Below are positions 1-12,599 of a stretch of 64,000 nt of DNA, piece by piece. Source of the DNA: Muscardinus avellanarius (taxonomy: Eukaryota > Chordata > Mammalia > Rodentia > Gliridae); NCBI GenBank assembly GCA_963383645.1, contig OY726561.1, positions 27,260,826 through 27,324,825 of the forward strand, read 5' to 3'. Under the pieces are notes generated by a model that saw nothing but the letters and a program-made list of their open reading frames with translations, was not told the DNA's origin and did not search any database. Position 1 is the first letter of the stretch. Each line of letters opens with the position of its first letter. The translations under genes were made by a program, and so were the position numbers.

Positions 1-814
1 GAAGTGAAGAATAGCGTCTGTGGTGTTAGGAATAATGGCCAGACAAGTGTCCTGTGGGGCAGAAAGAGTGGGGCTGAGGCTCTTATCAAGACAGTAGAAA
101 AAAGTAATGTAATTTGGTTTCACCATAATTGCTTAAGCAGCCTGGGTGAGAACTAATTATGAGTTCATCTGGCTCCAGAGAAACCCCACCTCTTCCCTTC
201 TCGAGAATGGTACTAAAATATCAGCATTGCATCACCAGAAATAACTCCCATTGGTGGCCTTTCTTAAGAAAAGCAGCATGCTCTGTGTCTCTGAAAGCCA
301 CTGGAATCTGCATAGACCCAGGAATTTACATCTTTCCATGACAAATAAGATGTTCCTGGCACTCATTTGAAAACTCAGGATGATTGCCCATTATTATATC
401 ATAGAGAGATTGTTGTTTTTAAAATGGAGGGGTAATGAAATGCAGAGAAGGAAATGAATAACTTGAATAACTTATAGGCTTTATGTCTTCAATAGTCCTC
501 CATTGTTAGATTCAGGAAGGTTCCTGGATTTCAGTACCAGGCTACTCGTTGATGATATCTTGACCCTTCTAGGCTCTTACCTAGCTCCAGTGGCCCTAAG
601 GAGATAAGTGCTTTTGCTCAGAGAGCTAGTCACTAATTCTCAAAAGGACAGAGCTAATGCTACAAATCATCAAAATAGAACTGGGATTTCACACACATTA
701 ATAGTCCAAACTATAGATCTAGATGAAAACTAAAAACTATATGCATGTGTATGGCTGTAAGATACAGACTACATGTCTGTATCTGATCTCTGAGAACGAG
801 ACAAGTTGTAGAAG

Positions 815-985
815 TGGTAGAAAGAGCATGGGTTGAGATCCTGGCTTCAAGCCCTCTGATGCTTCATAGGTCCGTGGAAGTTACTTGTCTTCTCTGTCTT
901 AGAATCAACTAAGAAAGAGGTGAAAATACCAGGTTTATGTAAGGATGAAAAATACTGTTAAGTGCCTTTGTGGTACTTGGGAGAG
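815..985 (+). mobile_element. MIR SINE
   Basis: Old tRNA-derived SINE core: AAAGAGCATGGGTTGAGATC, CTGGCTTCAAGC, GTTACTTGTCTTCTCTGTCT. It is the only repeat seen in 1-1650; the rest of that stretch shows no gene. Confidence 0.65.
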
Positions 986-1651
986 AGGAAGTACAAGATA
1001 AATGTCATAGTTGTGTCTCTGGCCCTGAGAGTCTTATCTGAGTGCCTCTCCAAGCAGCACTGTGGGAGTTACAAAGATGTAAAATATATGACTTTGCATG
1101 ACTTCTGTCTTCTAAACCATCACAATTTTGTTAAATGGAGGTGGGGAGGAGGTGGAGAAGGAGTAAGACTGTCTGAAGCAAGCAGCAACAAAATTGCACT
1201 ATATAATTAGACACAAAATCTTGCTGTACAAATTCTAGGTGGGGTAAGAATTCAGAGAAAAGGAAGAACAATGAGGTGGAGCAATAGCTTCCAGCACTAA
1301 AAAGAAAAATAAACACAAGTGTGATCTGTCAACTGCTAAGATTTACACAGAAGTCATACATGATTTAACAAAAACAGGAGACCAATAAACCATGAAGAAG
1401 CTCATTTTAACACTCAAATGATATGGATACTCAACTCTCCAAGTAATGTTCTCCAAAAAACTGAAGGAATTCAGTGGTTATATCCATGCTCCTTGAGTTG
1501 GGCTCACCTTTGGTAGATAAAAGATGGAATGCTATCTTACTTATATAAAAAAAAAAAGTTGGTTTACAGTTAGAAAATAAGAAACAGAAATAAATCACCC
1601 AACTCCATAAGACATCCAAACTGAAATACAAGTTTAAAATGTATTACTTTA

Positions 1652-1820
1652 TAGTTATCACAGTGGCACACACCTGTAATCCCAGTATTTGGGAGGCTGA
1701 CAGAAGGATCATAGGTTCAATGCCAACCTCAGAAACTTATCAAGGTCCTGTTTCAAACTAAAACATATAAAAAGGGCTGGGGTGAGGTAGCTCCAAGGTA
1801 GAATATCTCTGGGTTAAATA

Positions 1821-1822
<2 letters not shown>
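1652..1822 (+). mobile_element. B1-dID SINE
   Basis: Both halves present; the ID tail (GGTTAAATACCACAC) runs straight into a CA microsatellite. Confidence 0.85.

Positions 1823-1865
<43 letters not shown>
1822..1865 (+). repeat. (CA)n microsatellite at SINE tail
   Basis: About 21 CA units directly after the SINE at 1652-1822. 1866-2590 beyond it shows no gene. Confidence 0.97.
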
Positions 1866-1868
<3 letters not shown>

Positions 1869-2591
1869 TACTTCATCACTTAATAAAGTTAAAATTGCTT
1901 CATCTCCTGATGATTGTGATCTTGTCATATATTCTTAACTTTAAATATATATTGTATTTATGCTCAATTCCATAAATATAGATGTACAATAAGTGAATCC
2001 TTATTTCTGTAAATCATGCTTAATTGGAGTCTTCATCCCCAGGAAAACTCAATCTTAGTCATTATTGAGTTCTCTCTTGGTGAGCAAAGAAGCGGGAAAC
2101 TACAACAGCAGTTATTTAAGTTATAACTCTGCTTAATATTTTGAACAGATTTGTCTAAATACTATAAATACTTGAATATATGATACTATTTTCTTCCAAA
2201 ATTATTTCATACAAATAAAAAATGCCTTATTTCAAGTCTTTACAAACTTTCTTCAGTTACAGGCATCTCTTAATTATTTTGAACAGTTACTTATATATGT
2301 CTGAGTAAAAGGGGTGGTTCTTTTCTAATTTTTTTCCTAGAAATAAAAGAATTCACCTTATATTTGAACAGTTGCAATTTCTATCCTGTTATGAGAGACA
2401 TATTCAATTATTTTGAAAAGTTCAGTGAAAGAAGATACACTATCTGAATTCAGTCTCAATCAAGGAAAGTGTTAAGTGTATATAAAGGTTAGCTGACAGA
2501 TTCAGTGGAAAAAGGAAGCAAAAATATTTATACAGATTTACAATTACTCCCAGGAGCATGTATTCTAAATTTTAACACTTTGGCAACTACT

Positions 2592-2968
2592 ACAGTTTAG
2601 GTATGAAATGTCCCCAATGGCCCATGTTTTAAAGGATAGTCCCCAGCTTGGTGCCACTGGGAGGTGATAGGAACTTTAAGAGGTGGGGCCTGGTGGGAGG
2701 TCTTCTGATTATTAGGGATGTTCTTTAAGAGCATAGTGAAACCTTGTTCCTTCCCTTCTTTCTTTTTGCTTCTGAGCCACCATGAGGTGAATAGCTTGCC
2801 CCACCATGTTATTACCATGATGTAGTCCCTTGCCACTGGCCCAAAGGCAATGGCACCAACTCACCAGGTACTGAAACCTCCGAAACTCTGAGCTTAAGTA
2901 AACATTTTCTCTTTATATGCTGATTATCTCTGGTATTATTACAATACCAGAAAGCTGACCAATGCAAA
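2592..2968 (+). mobile_element. MaLR-type solo LTR (ORR1/MST-like)
   Basis: An old non-autonomous endogenous retrovirus LTR. It reads TATGAAATGTCCCCAATGG near the start, GGAGGTGGGG-type boxes, then AAACCTCCGAAACTCTGAGC and an AGAAAGCTGACCAATGC end. No internal retroviral genes accompany it. Confidence 0.75.
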
Positions 2969-3053
2969 GACAGTATACCTAATCCAATTAAAGTTCAACT
3001 TAAAAAGTAGTAAACTGAAGACTATTTTGGAAGGGTTATAAACATAGACTCTC

Positions 3054-3251
3054 AGCCCAGCATGGTGGCACATGCCTATAATCCCCATACTTAGGAGGCT
3101 GAGACAGAGGATCACAGGCCAGTCTCAGTAACTTAGTGAGACCTCATTTCAAAATAAAAAAATAAAATAGGGCTGGGAGTGTAGTTCAAAGGTAGAATAA
3201 CTCTAGGCTCAATCCTCATTGCCACCAAAAATAATAAATAAAATAAATAAA
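3054..3251 (+). mobile_element. B1-dID SINE
   Basis: Full dimer ending GCCACC and an AATAAATA tail. Confidence 0.87.
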
Positions 3252-3917
3252 CAGACTCTCATATGAAATTAACTATGAAGCAAAGAAGGCTGGCTGAACA
3301 CATTAATTTGCTTTTTGAAACACCACTAAAACCTAACAAAGAGATTTTTTGATTGGAACATAAAATTCCAAGGATAATGATTAAGATAAGAGATAAAAGC
3401 ATCAAATTAGGAACTTGGGAAGGATGCAAGTGAAAGGCCACTTATGCAGCAGACTCAAGAGCAGTGAGTCCCCACATGATGGTAGAAAAGCTGAGAAGCC
3501 ACTAATGACACCCAGCTCTTGGAAACTGGTGGTGCTGGGTAGCTCTGGAAGGAGAACTGAAAGAAGAGCAAAGAACAAGGCATTAAATCCCCTATTTGCT
3601 CTCAACAAATGTCTGCAGGTTTATTTGTTAGGGGGAAGAGGAATAAAACAAAGGGCTTCAGGGGAGGTGGGGGTAGTAACAATGAAAAGAAAATTGAGGG
3701 TAGATGAGTGCTGCCATATTGAAACACTGTTCCCCCACCCTTCCGGGCCTGGCTCTCAGAATGTTAACAAATTAGACATAAACCTTTCAAGAGGGAGTTT
3801 AAAATTTCTCTAATGAATTCAACCAAATTGACTAAAGAAAAAATATTAAGAGACACTCTAGACCTTCACTGTCTGTTACAGTAGTCAATAGCTACTGTGG
3901 CAATTTCTTAGTTTTCC

Positions 3918-3997
3918 TTTTTTGTGGTGCTGAGAAATTGAACCCAAGGCTTTATACATGTTAGGCAATCACTTTATCACAGAGCTACACCTCCAAA
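3918..3997 (-). mobile_element. ID-type SINE, antisense
   Basis: Only the tRNA-like half (TTTTTTGTGGTGCTGAGAAA, GAACCCAAGG, CACAGAGCTACACC). Confidence 0.75.
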
Positions 3998-4030
3998 TTC
4001 ACAATTTATTTTAAAATTTAAATAAATTAA

Positions 4031-4238
4031 GCCAGGCACGGTGACACATGCTTGTAATCCCAGCACTTGGGAAGCTGAGACAGGAGGATCCGGGTTCACA
4101 AGCAACCTTAGCTACTTAGTGAGGCCCATTGCAACTCAGTGATACCCTGTTTCAAAATAAAAAAAATAGGGCTCGGGGTGTCCTTTGGAGGTATAATGCC
4201 CCTGGGTACCATCCCCAGTACTGCAAAAAATAAATAAA
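4031..4238 (+). mobile_element. B1-dID dimeric SINE, full length (reference copy)
   Basis: This copy shows the family clearly. The left half is 7SL/B1-like (GCCAGGCACGGTGACACATG, TTGTAATCCCAGCACTTGGG). It is followed by CCTGTTTCAAAATAAA and an A-rich linker. The right half is ID/tRNA-like, with box-B-like GGGTACCATCCCC and a CCCAGTAC-A-rich tail. RNA polymerase III transcribes such elements and L1 proteins move them. Copies below are named by the same halves. Confidence 0.92.
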
Positions 4239-4569
4239 TAGACTAAGAAAATTTAAAACACCTGTTCTTCAGTTCACAAGCCATTTTTCATGTCATTGGT
4301 AGACACATGTGGCTAGTGGCTATGGTATTAGAGTGCACATATAGAATATGCTCAACATCATGTAAAATTATATCCCACACCACTAATCTAGATAAGTCTC
4401 CCTAGAGTAAAGTCAATAATCTCCAACCTCACACACTCTAATTTAAGAATTTGCAAATATTGAAGTATCAATGACCTATGACATTTTAATACAAAGTAGA
4501 GAACAAAGTTAAAGTTTAAGCAAGTGGGGAAAATCAGAAGAAAATATTACCATTAATATCCTCAAGAAA

Positions 4570-4785
4570 GCCGGGTGTGGTGGAGCACTCTTATAATCCC
4601 AGCATTCAGAAGGGTGAGACAGGAGGATCGCAGTTCGAGAACAGCCTCAGCTACTTAGTGAGGCCCTCCATAACTTAGTGAGACCCTGTTTCAAAATAAA
4701 GAATGAAAAATAGGACAGGGGGTGTAGCTCAGAGTCAAATGCTCTTGGGTTCCATCCCTAGACCCCTCCACACACAAAAAAAAAT
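4570..4785 (+). mobile_element. B1-dID SINE
   Basis: Full dimer; the ID tail reads CCATCCCTAGACCCC before a CACACA-A-rich end. Confidence 0.88.
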
Positions 4786-5429
4786 TATATCCTCAAGAAG
4801 GTAAGAGAAGACATTATTTATATGAAACAAGTATGGTCCACTATAAAAAGAATATTTAATCAATAAAAATTAAAATAATAGACATTTTAAAAATAATGGC
4901 ATAATAAAAAATCTCAACAAAAATGTCAGAAAATAACATTGGAGAAATGTCCCAGAAAACAGAATAACAAAAAAAGTATAGATGTGGAAAAGTTTGGAAA
5001 AAATCAGAAAATAAGAGGACAAGTTCACAAGTTCAACATTCATATAAAAGGAATTCTCAAGAAACAGTGAGGAGAAAATTATTTAAGAAGCATTACTAGT
5101 GAATTTTCAAGAACAGAATGACCTAAGTGTCTAGATTAAAGGAGATTGAAGTACCCTGTTGATGGCTGAAATAAATCACACTAAAGTCACATCACAAATT
5201 CTTAAAACATTGGGGACAAATGTAAGCTTGGAAGGGTAGGGGCAGGGAATGATCATCTAAACAAGCCAAGAATCTGAATAGCTTTTGATTTTTCAGTTGG
5301 AAGTTAGAAGAACAATGCTCTAGAAATTCTGAAAGAAAATATTTCTCAATATAAATGTCTATATTCAGTCAAGTTATCAATTGAGGATAAGGGAAGATTA
5401 TGAACATTTTCAGACATTCAGGGTATCAA

Positions 5430-5622
5430 AAATTCAAGCATTTGGGAGGCTGAGACTTGAGAACTGCGGTTCACAAACAGCCTTAGCTACTTAGTGAGGC
5501 CCTTAGCAACTCAGTGAGACCCTGTTTCAAAAATAAAAAGACTAAAAAATAGGGTTGGGGGTATAGTTCGGAGGTGCAATGCCCCTGAGTTCCATCACCA
5601 GTACTGAAAAAAAAAAAAAGAA
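5430..5622 (+). mobile_element. B1-dID SINE, 5'-truncated
   Basis: Starts inside the B1 half (GCATTTGGGAGGCTGAGAC), complete ID half, A13 tail. Confidence 0.87.
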
Positions 5623-5773
5623 TAAAATATTAAACCCTAGAAACAGGGGAGAGAGGTAGGGGAATCACAGAACCATGATCAAGAACAAATTTGTGATCAC
5701 AAATGTGTGCCTGGCTCTGAGTTTAGCCTCTCCAGATTAAAAGAGATTTTCATTCTTTAGAAAGGGTGTTTAA

Positions 5774-5934
5774 GCCGGGTATGGTGGCACACGCTTGTAA
5801 TCCCCGCGCTTGGGAGGCGGAGACAGGAGGATCATGCAGGTTCGAAGCCAGCCACGCTGGCTTATGAGACCCTGTTTCAAAAAATAATAATAAATAAATA
5901 TATATATATTATATATATAAATATATATTATAAA

Positions 5935-5990
<56 letters not shown>

Positions 5991-6071
5991 GGTCTGGGAA
6001 TGTAGCCTGGAGATAGAAGGGTTTCCAGGAACCCCAGTGCCACCAAAAAAAAAAAAAAAGAAAAAAAAAAG
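5774..6071 (+). mobile_element. B1-dID SINE with TA-expanded linker
   Basis: The B1 half (GCCGGGTATGGTGGCACACG) and the ID half (TAGGTCTGGGAATGTAGCC) are separated by about 90 bp of TA/AT repeats that grew from the normal A-rich linker. Confidence 0.9.
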
Positions 6072-6343
6072 AAAGGGTGTTTAAGAGCTATATAATACCA
6101 CATACTTATGAGTGTGAATATACTTAGAAGAGAATGAGGCAACAGGACAAAACTCAGGAATGTGTGGGAAAACAATTTAAAAAATTAAATACAATTGCTT
6201 AATCCAGGAAAGCATAGCTGAAAATGGGAAGAATAATCACACTCATGAGGACAATTATTTTCTACAAAGGATAGCTGTGAAAAAAATCTTCATTTTTGTA
6301 ATACTGCAAATTTTTGCTCTAAGTCAAATTATGATATGGCGAG

Positions 6344-6549
6344 CCAGGCATGGTGGTGCACGCTTGTAATCCCCGTGCTTGGGAGGCTGAGACAGGAGGA
6401 TCGCACAGGTTTGAAGCCAGCCTCAACTACTTAATGAGGTTCTCTGCAACTTAATGAAATCCTGTTTCCAAATAAAATATAAAATGGGTCTGGGAGTATA
6501 GCCCGGAAGTAGAAAGCCTCTGGGTTCTACCCCAAGTACCAGAAAAAAA
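6344..6549 (+). mobile_element. B1-dID SINE
   Basis: Full dimer, CCCGTGCTTGGGAGGC variant, tail CCAAGTACCAGA-A9. Confidence 0.9.
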
Positions 6550-6723
6550 AATTATGATATGGCTACACTAGAAAGATGGAGTAAAAAAAATATTCATATG
6601 ATGGGGTAGGGTTTGGGTGTTCACCTAAGATACAGAGGAAAATCATCGTATTCACAAATAGAAAGTAAATATTCTTAAATAATGACTAAACAAACACAAA
6701 AATCAACAGTGGAAACATGGGAC

Positions 6724-6812
6724 ATGGGCTGAGTGTGAGGCTCAGTAGTAAAACACTTGCCTAGCATACATGAGGCCCTAGGTTCAATACCTGGAACTGG
6801 AGAAAAATCCCC
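6724..6812 (+). mobile_element. ID monomer SINE
   Basis: Stand-alone tRNA-like unit: GGGCTGAGTGTGAGGCTCAG, CTTGCCTAGCATACATGAGG, GGTTCAATACC. Confidence 0.8.
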
Positions 6813-7007
6813 AAACATTAGCACATTATTTAGAAACAAGAAGGTCTACCTAAGGGGAAAAAACAGATTTTAAAAAGAAACTTGAAAATGGTTGATTCTG
6901 GGTAAAGAGAAAAGGAAAGGAGGGGCTAAGGGGTTGTTTGCTTGTTGGGCACCATCCTGATGAGTTATTTTATTCTTCAATCTTTGTGCACCTACGATTT
7001 TAACTTT

Positions 7008-7230
7008 TCTTTTTTTGTGGCAGTACTGGGTATGGAACCCAGGGGCATTCTACCTCCAAGTTAAATCCCCAGCCCTAATTTTTTTTTTATTATTATTATT
7101 CTTTCTTTTGAAACAGGGTTTCACTGAGTTGCAAAGGGCCTGAGTAGCTGAGGCTGTAAGTGAACCCAGATCCTCCTGTCTCAGCCTCCCAAATGCTGGG
7201 ATTACAAACCCATGCCACCACGCCTGGCTA
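7008..7230 (-). mobile_element. B1-dID SINE, antisense
   Basis: TTTTTTTGTGGCAGTACTGG through GCCACCACGCCTGGCT; the linker holds a TTATTATT run. Confidence 0.9.
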
Positions 7231-7689
7231 CAATTTTAACTTTTGAAAACAAACTGGATGGGAAAAGTTACAGGGATGAAATCAAAGCCGCTGTCCACAT
7301 AATGCTTGAATGCCTTCTTTTGTCTTTGAGAAAAGTTTCTAAGGATACTCTCATATACAAACTCCTCTCACCTGTCATGTTGACACCTCTCTTCTAAGTT
7401 TCTCATGAGTTTTATGTCCTGAAACAGAAACTCCTGCTTCAGTGTTCTTCTATTTAATTTTTCTATGTGACCTCTCTTATATTACCTGACTGCATTTCCT
7501 GCTTACAGATATGTTCCTAGTACTTCTAGATAGTTACACATACTTAATTTGCATCACCAATTACATCATAAAATCCTTGAGAACTAGAAGTATGTCTTAT
7601 GCTTCTTTGAAAACTTAGTACCTCATTGCACTCTTGCAATAGTACAGACCCATAGATATTTCCTGCTGGCAAGTTACTGAACATACACC

Positions 7690-7795
7690 CTTGTGAAATA
7701 TAGTCAATTTATAAAGGTCATATCATTTAATGCTTAAAAACCACTCTGCAAGGTGAGTTCAATTATCACTATTTTGAAGACTAAGATATAATAGG
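7690..7795 (-). mobile_element. MIR SINE, antisense fragment
   Basis: TCATTTAATGCTTAAAAACC, CTGCAAGGTGAGTTCAATTA, TCACTATTTTGAAGACTAAG matches the antisense MIR 3' half. Confidence 0.6.
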
Positions 7796-7856
7796 GGAAA
7801 GAGAAAGTAGTGAAAACTTCACTATAAGTCCTAGGTGTGAGAAATATCACATTTCC

Positions 7857-8074
7857 TTTTGTGTGTGTGTAGGGGGGGTGGGTACTAGGGTTTGACCCAG
7901 ATGCATTCTACCTCTTAGCTATACCCCATCTCTATTTTATTTTTTACTTTGAAACAGGGTCTCACTAAGTTGTGGAGAGCCTCACAAGGTTGTTGGAGTT
8001 AGCTGTGAACCTGTGATCCTCCTGTCTCAGCCTCCCAAGTACTAGGATTTCAGGTGTGCACCACATACCCAGCT
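7857..8074 (-). mobile_element. B1-dID SINE, antisense
   Basis: Both halves; the tail side is GTGTGTGTGTAGGGGGGG, B1 end CACATACCCAGCTT. Confidence 0.87.
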
Positions 8075-10405
8075 TGAAGTATCACATCTCTGTATTTTCT
8101 TTAAATCAAATTGAGCTTCTCAGAGTAGACATCAGTTAATAGAAAATTCCATTTCTATCATTTCTGGACTTCCTTCTTACATTTCCACTTTCAAGTGACG
8201 TAAAAGTTGGGAGTGGTGATGTCTTCTGCAGTCCCAAATACAGAAAGAAAGGCATATGGCCCCTGCTGGTCCCAACTGAATTGTTCCTTATCCAGGCCCA
8301 CAAGATCTAGTCTCTGCAGGAAGCTGTACTTCTGATAAGCTTGGACAGAGTTTTTGTCACAACAGTTTCCAAGGTCATGACTCCTAGAGTACTTATTCCC
8401 GGGCATCCTATATCAATTCATTCAAATGGGAGTTAATAGCAGGACTTTTGCTACACTCTATGGAAGCCACTCAAACTCCTCCTCCTCTCAAGAAATTGCT
8501 AAGGGTTGTGAATTCTATCTCTACTTCCCAGCACCTCCCAGAGATCTCATCTTTCTTCTCTTCTACTCTGGGTGATGTGGTATAATCTCCACAGTGGATT
8601 CAATCATCCAAAACAGAACAGAACAGAACAAAACAAAACAAAAACAGAACGAAGCTGTCCTCTGGCAACACTTGCTTTCCATTCAGCAATCCAAAGCCCC
8701 TGGGGCAAAAGAACACAATGGCTTGGCTACCTTCTTGCAATGGGAAGGGGAAAAATCATTTAGCAATGAAAACAAGGTACAAATCTGTACAACAGAGTAA
8801 AGTATTTATAAATACATATTTAGAAGGGGAAGGGAGGGAATTGGAAAGTTGTTGGTCAAAGAGTACAAAGTTACAGTTAAGAGAAATAAGCTTTGAGATC
8901 TATAACATAGCAGAGTAACTATAATCAATAACAAACAATGCATTGAAAAATTCAAGTTAGCTTAGTAAATTCTGAATGTCTTGCCACAGAAAAATGACAA
9001 GCAAGTGAGGTGATGGCTCTGTTAATTAGCTAAATTTAATCATTCATTCACATTTATACATTAATCAAAACATTTATTAAATTTGTATAATTATGATTTG
9101 TCAATTATAAAATAAATAAGTATACAGAGATATATGTCCCAATGTCAATATACATAAATAATATAAACATATATAAGTAGATACATAATTATATTTATAA
9201 CAGTTGAATGAAAGCTTTGAGAAAAGGAGATTTTTCACTGTAAAGAAGTAACTTTTAAAAAAAATTAACCTGCTTATCTTCTCGTCTTCTATTATTGCCT
9301 TTGAACCACATTCCAAACCCTGGAAAAAAACATGTTTATAAAACTGCAAAGGTCAAGGCCAGTAATGGAAATTGATTTTACATGCTCAGCAGAATGTTTT
9401 TAAAACCATGGAACCGTCTAAGGGAAAAGAAATCTATTTAATTACTCGACAGTCTTTTGTAGTCCATTAAAAAGGCTCCACAATTGTCTACCTCCCCTGA
9501 ACCAACTTAACATAAATCCTTCCCATTAAAGAAGTAGTTCTTAGAAATTGCACAGAATGAACCCACCAAAGAGGTAAAAACTCCAGAGGATGAACTCAAA
9601 CTGAGAATAATGATTCCTACATGAAGATAAGCTGCTTCCTTTCTATGTTTTTAATGAGGCAGAAATCTTCACTTCAAGCTCTTGCCTGTTACCTGAGTAG
9701 CAAGTCCCTTTGTACTCGTATTTTTCTCCCTTCATTTTATGTTTGATGAGATAATGGAGAAGAAATCAATAGCTTCTGCTTCTGCAGCAATTATGGTGCA
9801 TTTTTTACTTTATTCTTTTTGAATTTTAGACTATCATTTTCAACACTAAAATCTTTTTCTATATTTTAAAGCAAGTTCATGATAATTGGAAATGTGATTT
9901 TATTGCTATTAAGAACTGACTACTTTTTAAGTTCTTACCATTTTAGATAGGAAATAAAGAAGAAAACAGTATACAAATTTGATTTAAGAATCTGTGGATC
10001 TGAATGATGAGTTGGTTCTACAAAAAGTATACATCCTTTAACAGGTCAGTGCCCAAATGAGTCTCCAGAGACTATTGTTCTCCAGTGATGGTAGGCCAAA
10101 CTGCAAGTCCTTTTAAAGATCACTATGTTCATTAGATCATTAAACCAATTAATTCCATTCAATTAAAATCCTTGAGAAAGTGCAAAGTCAAGTAGTCTTT
10201 CTAAAATAACCATAATCAATTAATTACATATTAACTATATAGTATCTATTTCAGGGCAGTAACTTGGAAACTATGTTAAATGATTTTTGCTATCACTATT
10301 TGTATAAAATAAATCATATTTCTGATTGATTTACAGTGTCTTTCCCTATACTAACAAGATTTTACTAATCATAATTGTTATGTCAAGGTAGGTTTTCTTT
10401 CTCTC
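8075..10405. other. Repeat-poor noncoding block
   Basis: About 2.3 kb without a recognisable gene or clear interspersed repeat. An (AACAG)/(AACA) simple repeat lies at 8614-8648. The rest is AT-rich single-copy-looking DNA; short open frames here look like chance. Confidence 0.5.
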
Positions 10406-10407
10406 CT

Positions 10408-10585
10408 TTTTTTTCTTCTTCTTTCTTTCCTAGGGGTAAAGCCTAGGAGCACTTTACCATTGAGTTACAGCCCCAGGGTAACTTCTATTTTGAGACAGGG
10501 TCTTACCTCCTAATAAGAGCTGGCCTCAAAATTGCAATCCTCTTGCCAGCTGGGATTGCAGGAGTGTGCTACCATGTCTGGCAAG
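10408..10585 (-). mobile_element. B1-dID SINE, antisense, diverged
   Basis: TAAAGCCTAGGAGCACTTTA, GACAGGGTCTTACCTCC, GCTGGGATTGCAGGAGTGTG. Confidence 0.78.
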
Positions 10586-10704
10586 GTAGGTTTTCATCTA
10601 ATACTACTCTGCCTTCTGTCATAAATGAAATTCTTCTGATTCCCTCTCTTGCAACCCATTCCAATGACACCCAGTTCCTTCCATTCATTCTAAACCTGCA
10701 AAGG

Positions 10705-11092
10705 AATGATCATTTTCTTCTGGAATGTTTGCTCTGGGGACACTACCTTTCAGACCTAGCCACAGTGCTATGAACATCCTAAGCCATATAGAGAAGCCAG
10801 CCAATATAAGTACTCTGAACAATAGCTCCAGCTCAGCACCTAGCTTACAACTATCACCAATTGCCAGTCATGAAGGAGGGACATCATGGGCATTAAGCTC
10901 AGTCAAATCTTTGTCTATAGGCCAAGTTGACTATGTAGGGGTCAAGCCGTAAAACTGAAAGACTCAAAGTGAGAAATGCTTAGCTATATGTAGTCACTCT
11001 CCAGAATGTTAAAATTGAAATAATTTTTGTTTTAAACTATTAAGTCTTGTGGTGTTTTGTTGTTCAGCCAGAGCTAATCAAAAGATCAAAGT
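10705..11092 (+). mobile_element. MLT1-family solo LTR
   Basis: GGAATGTTTGCTCTGGGGAC at the left and AACTATTAAGTCTTGTGGTG with GTTTTGTTGTTCAGCC at the right are standard for MLT1 LTRs in sense orientation. Old and diverged. Confidence 0.7.
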
Positions 11093-11516
11093 CTAGGGAG
11101 TTAAGAAAGCTCAGACTTTACCTCTTAGTGGAGGAGAATAGTAAATGATTTGAAATAGTTAATATAAGCAATAAAACAGATAACTGATCAGGGACATAGA
11201 GAAAAATTACTAAACTGTGTCAGGGTACAACTAGTGTCACAAACTCTAAATCTTTGAATGCATCAGTTTCCTTTGTGATTTTTCTCTAGTAGAGCCCAAC
11301 AGATTTATCTAGAATCAAAGCCTTGCAGTGCATGCATACTCAGAGAAAAAGGGCCAAAGGATCCGAGAGTGGTGTCAAGAAAGTGATTAAAGCAGTAAAT
11401 TGGTGGCTATGAGTAGGGCTGGCTGACACTTTAGGCTTAGTAGAATCAGGCCTTCAGTCCACAGTTTTAGGCCCACATTATGCTTTCCCTTCCCATCCTT
11501 TCTTCCTCCCTTCCCT

Positions 11517-11715
11517 TTTTTTGTTGTAGTAGTAGGGCTTGAACCTAGGTACACTGTACCACTGAGCTACACCTTCATCTCTTTTTATAAAAAAAATAAA
11601 AAGGAAGCAAGACAGGATATTACTAAGTTGCCCAGGCTGGTCTCAAACTTGCTATCCTCCTGCCTCAGCCTTCTGAGTAGCTGGAATTATAGGTGGATGA
11701 CATTGTGCCCAGCTT
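11517..11715 (-). mobile_element. B1-dID SINE, antisense
   Basis: GTAGGGCTTGAACCTAGGTA, CCACTGAGCTACACC, CCTCCTGCCTCAGCC. The gaps on either side (11093-11516 and 11716-12246) show no gene. Confidence 0.82.
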
Positions 11716-12246
11716 TAATTTGTTTTAGAATAATAAGAAAATAGGTACACCTTGAGACCAAAAAGGTATTAATATATGAAGACATTATCTTAACACAAGC
11801 ATAACTGTAAAATATAACTTTTAATATTTTATGGAGAAAGGGACCCATGAAGACAAAAATGCCTGAGGCTCATGAAAGTCATCATGAGACTCTGTGTAGG
11901 AGAGGCTGGCAATATGAAAGAAAAGTGAGGTGTTAAGGGTAAATGATCTTGATGGAACATTTATGAATCTGTAGCACTGAGAGAGAAAGAGACCTAGAAA
12001 AAAAAGAGATAGTGAATAGCAATTAAGACTGAAAGTATGTCAGATTCAGAATTTTGTAGAAATGGAGAAAGGTCACAAGTGATAGGTTCTAGTGTTTGTT
12101 GTGAGAGGTGAGAAAGGAAGTAGTTGTCTTAAAAAGAAACATGGCAGGTACGGTCAGAGGAGTTCATTAGCACTGTAGTGATGGACTACAAAGAAGAGTA
12201 GGACTCCAAATGGATCAAAGATTGTGTCTAAAAATAAACACAGAGA

Positions 12247-12445
12247 GCCGGGCATGGAGGTACACACTTGTAATCCCAGCATCCAGGAGGCTGAGGCCAG
12301 AGGAGCGGGGTTTGCAGACAGCCTCAGCTATTAGTGAGTTTCTTTGCAAGTGAGTGAGACCTTGTTTCAAAATAAAGAATAAAAAATAGGGCTGGGGTGT
12401 AGCTCGGAGATAGACTGCTCCTGGGTTCCATCCCCAGTACCGCAA

Positions 12446-12446
<1 letters not shown>
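12247..12446 (+). mobile_element. B1-dID SINE
   Basis: Full dimer; the tail CCAGTACCGCAAAATAAT has grown into an (AAT)n tract. Confidence 0.9.

Positions 12447-12493
<47 letters not shown>
12446..12493 (+). repeat. (AAT)n microsatellite at SINE tail
   Basis: About 16 AAT triplets directly after the SINE. Confidence 0.95.
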
Positions 12494-12496
<3 letters not shown>

Positions 12497-12599
12497 GAAG
12501 TAACATAAGAAACAAAGGTATATGTAAAATAGAGAAATAGAAAGTATGACATAAAATATAGGTAAGAAAATGAAGAGATAAACTAAACTAATATAAATA

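Noticed and set aside
3415..3813. 132-codon plus-strand ORF outside known repeats
   Set aside because: No recognisable domain, no promoter or splice context and ordinary local composition; best treated as chance unless conserved.
6727..6812. tRNA gene (ID elements contain A/B-box-like sequence)
   Set aside because: The copies lack a foldable cloverleaf and anticodon arm and carry A-rich tails; they are tRNA-derived SINEs.
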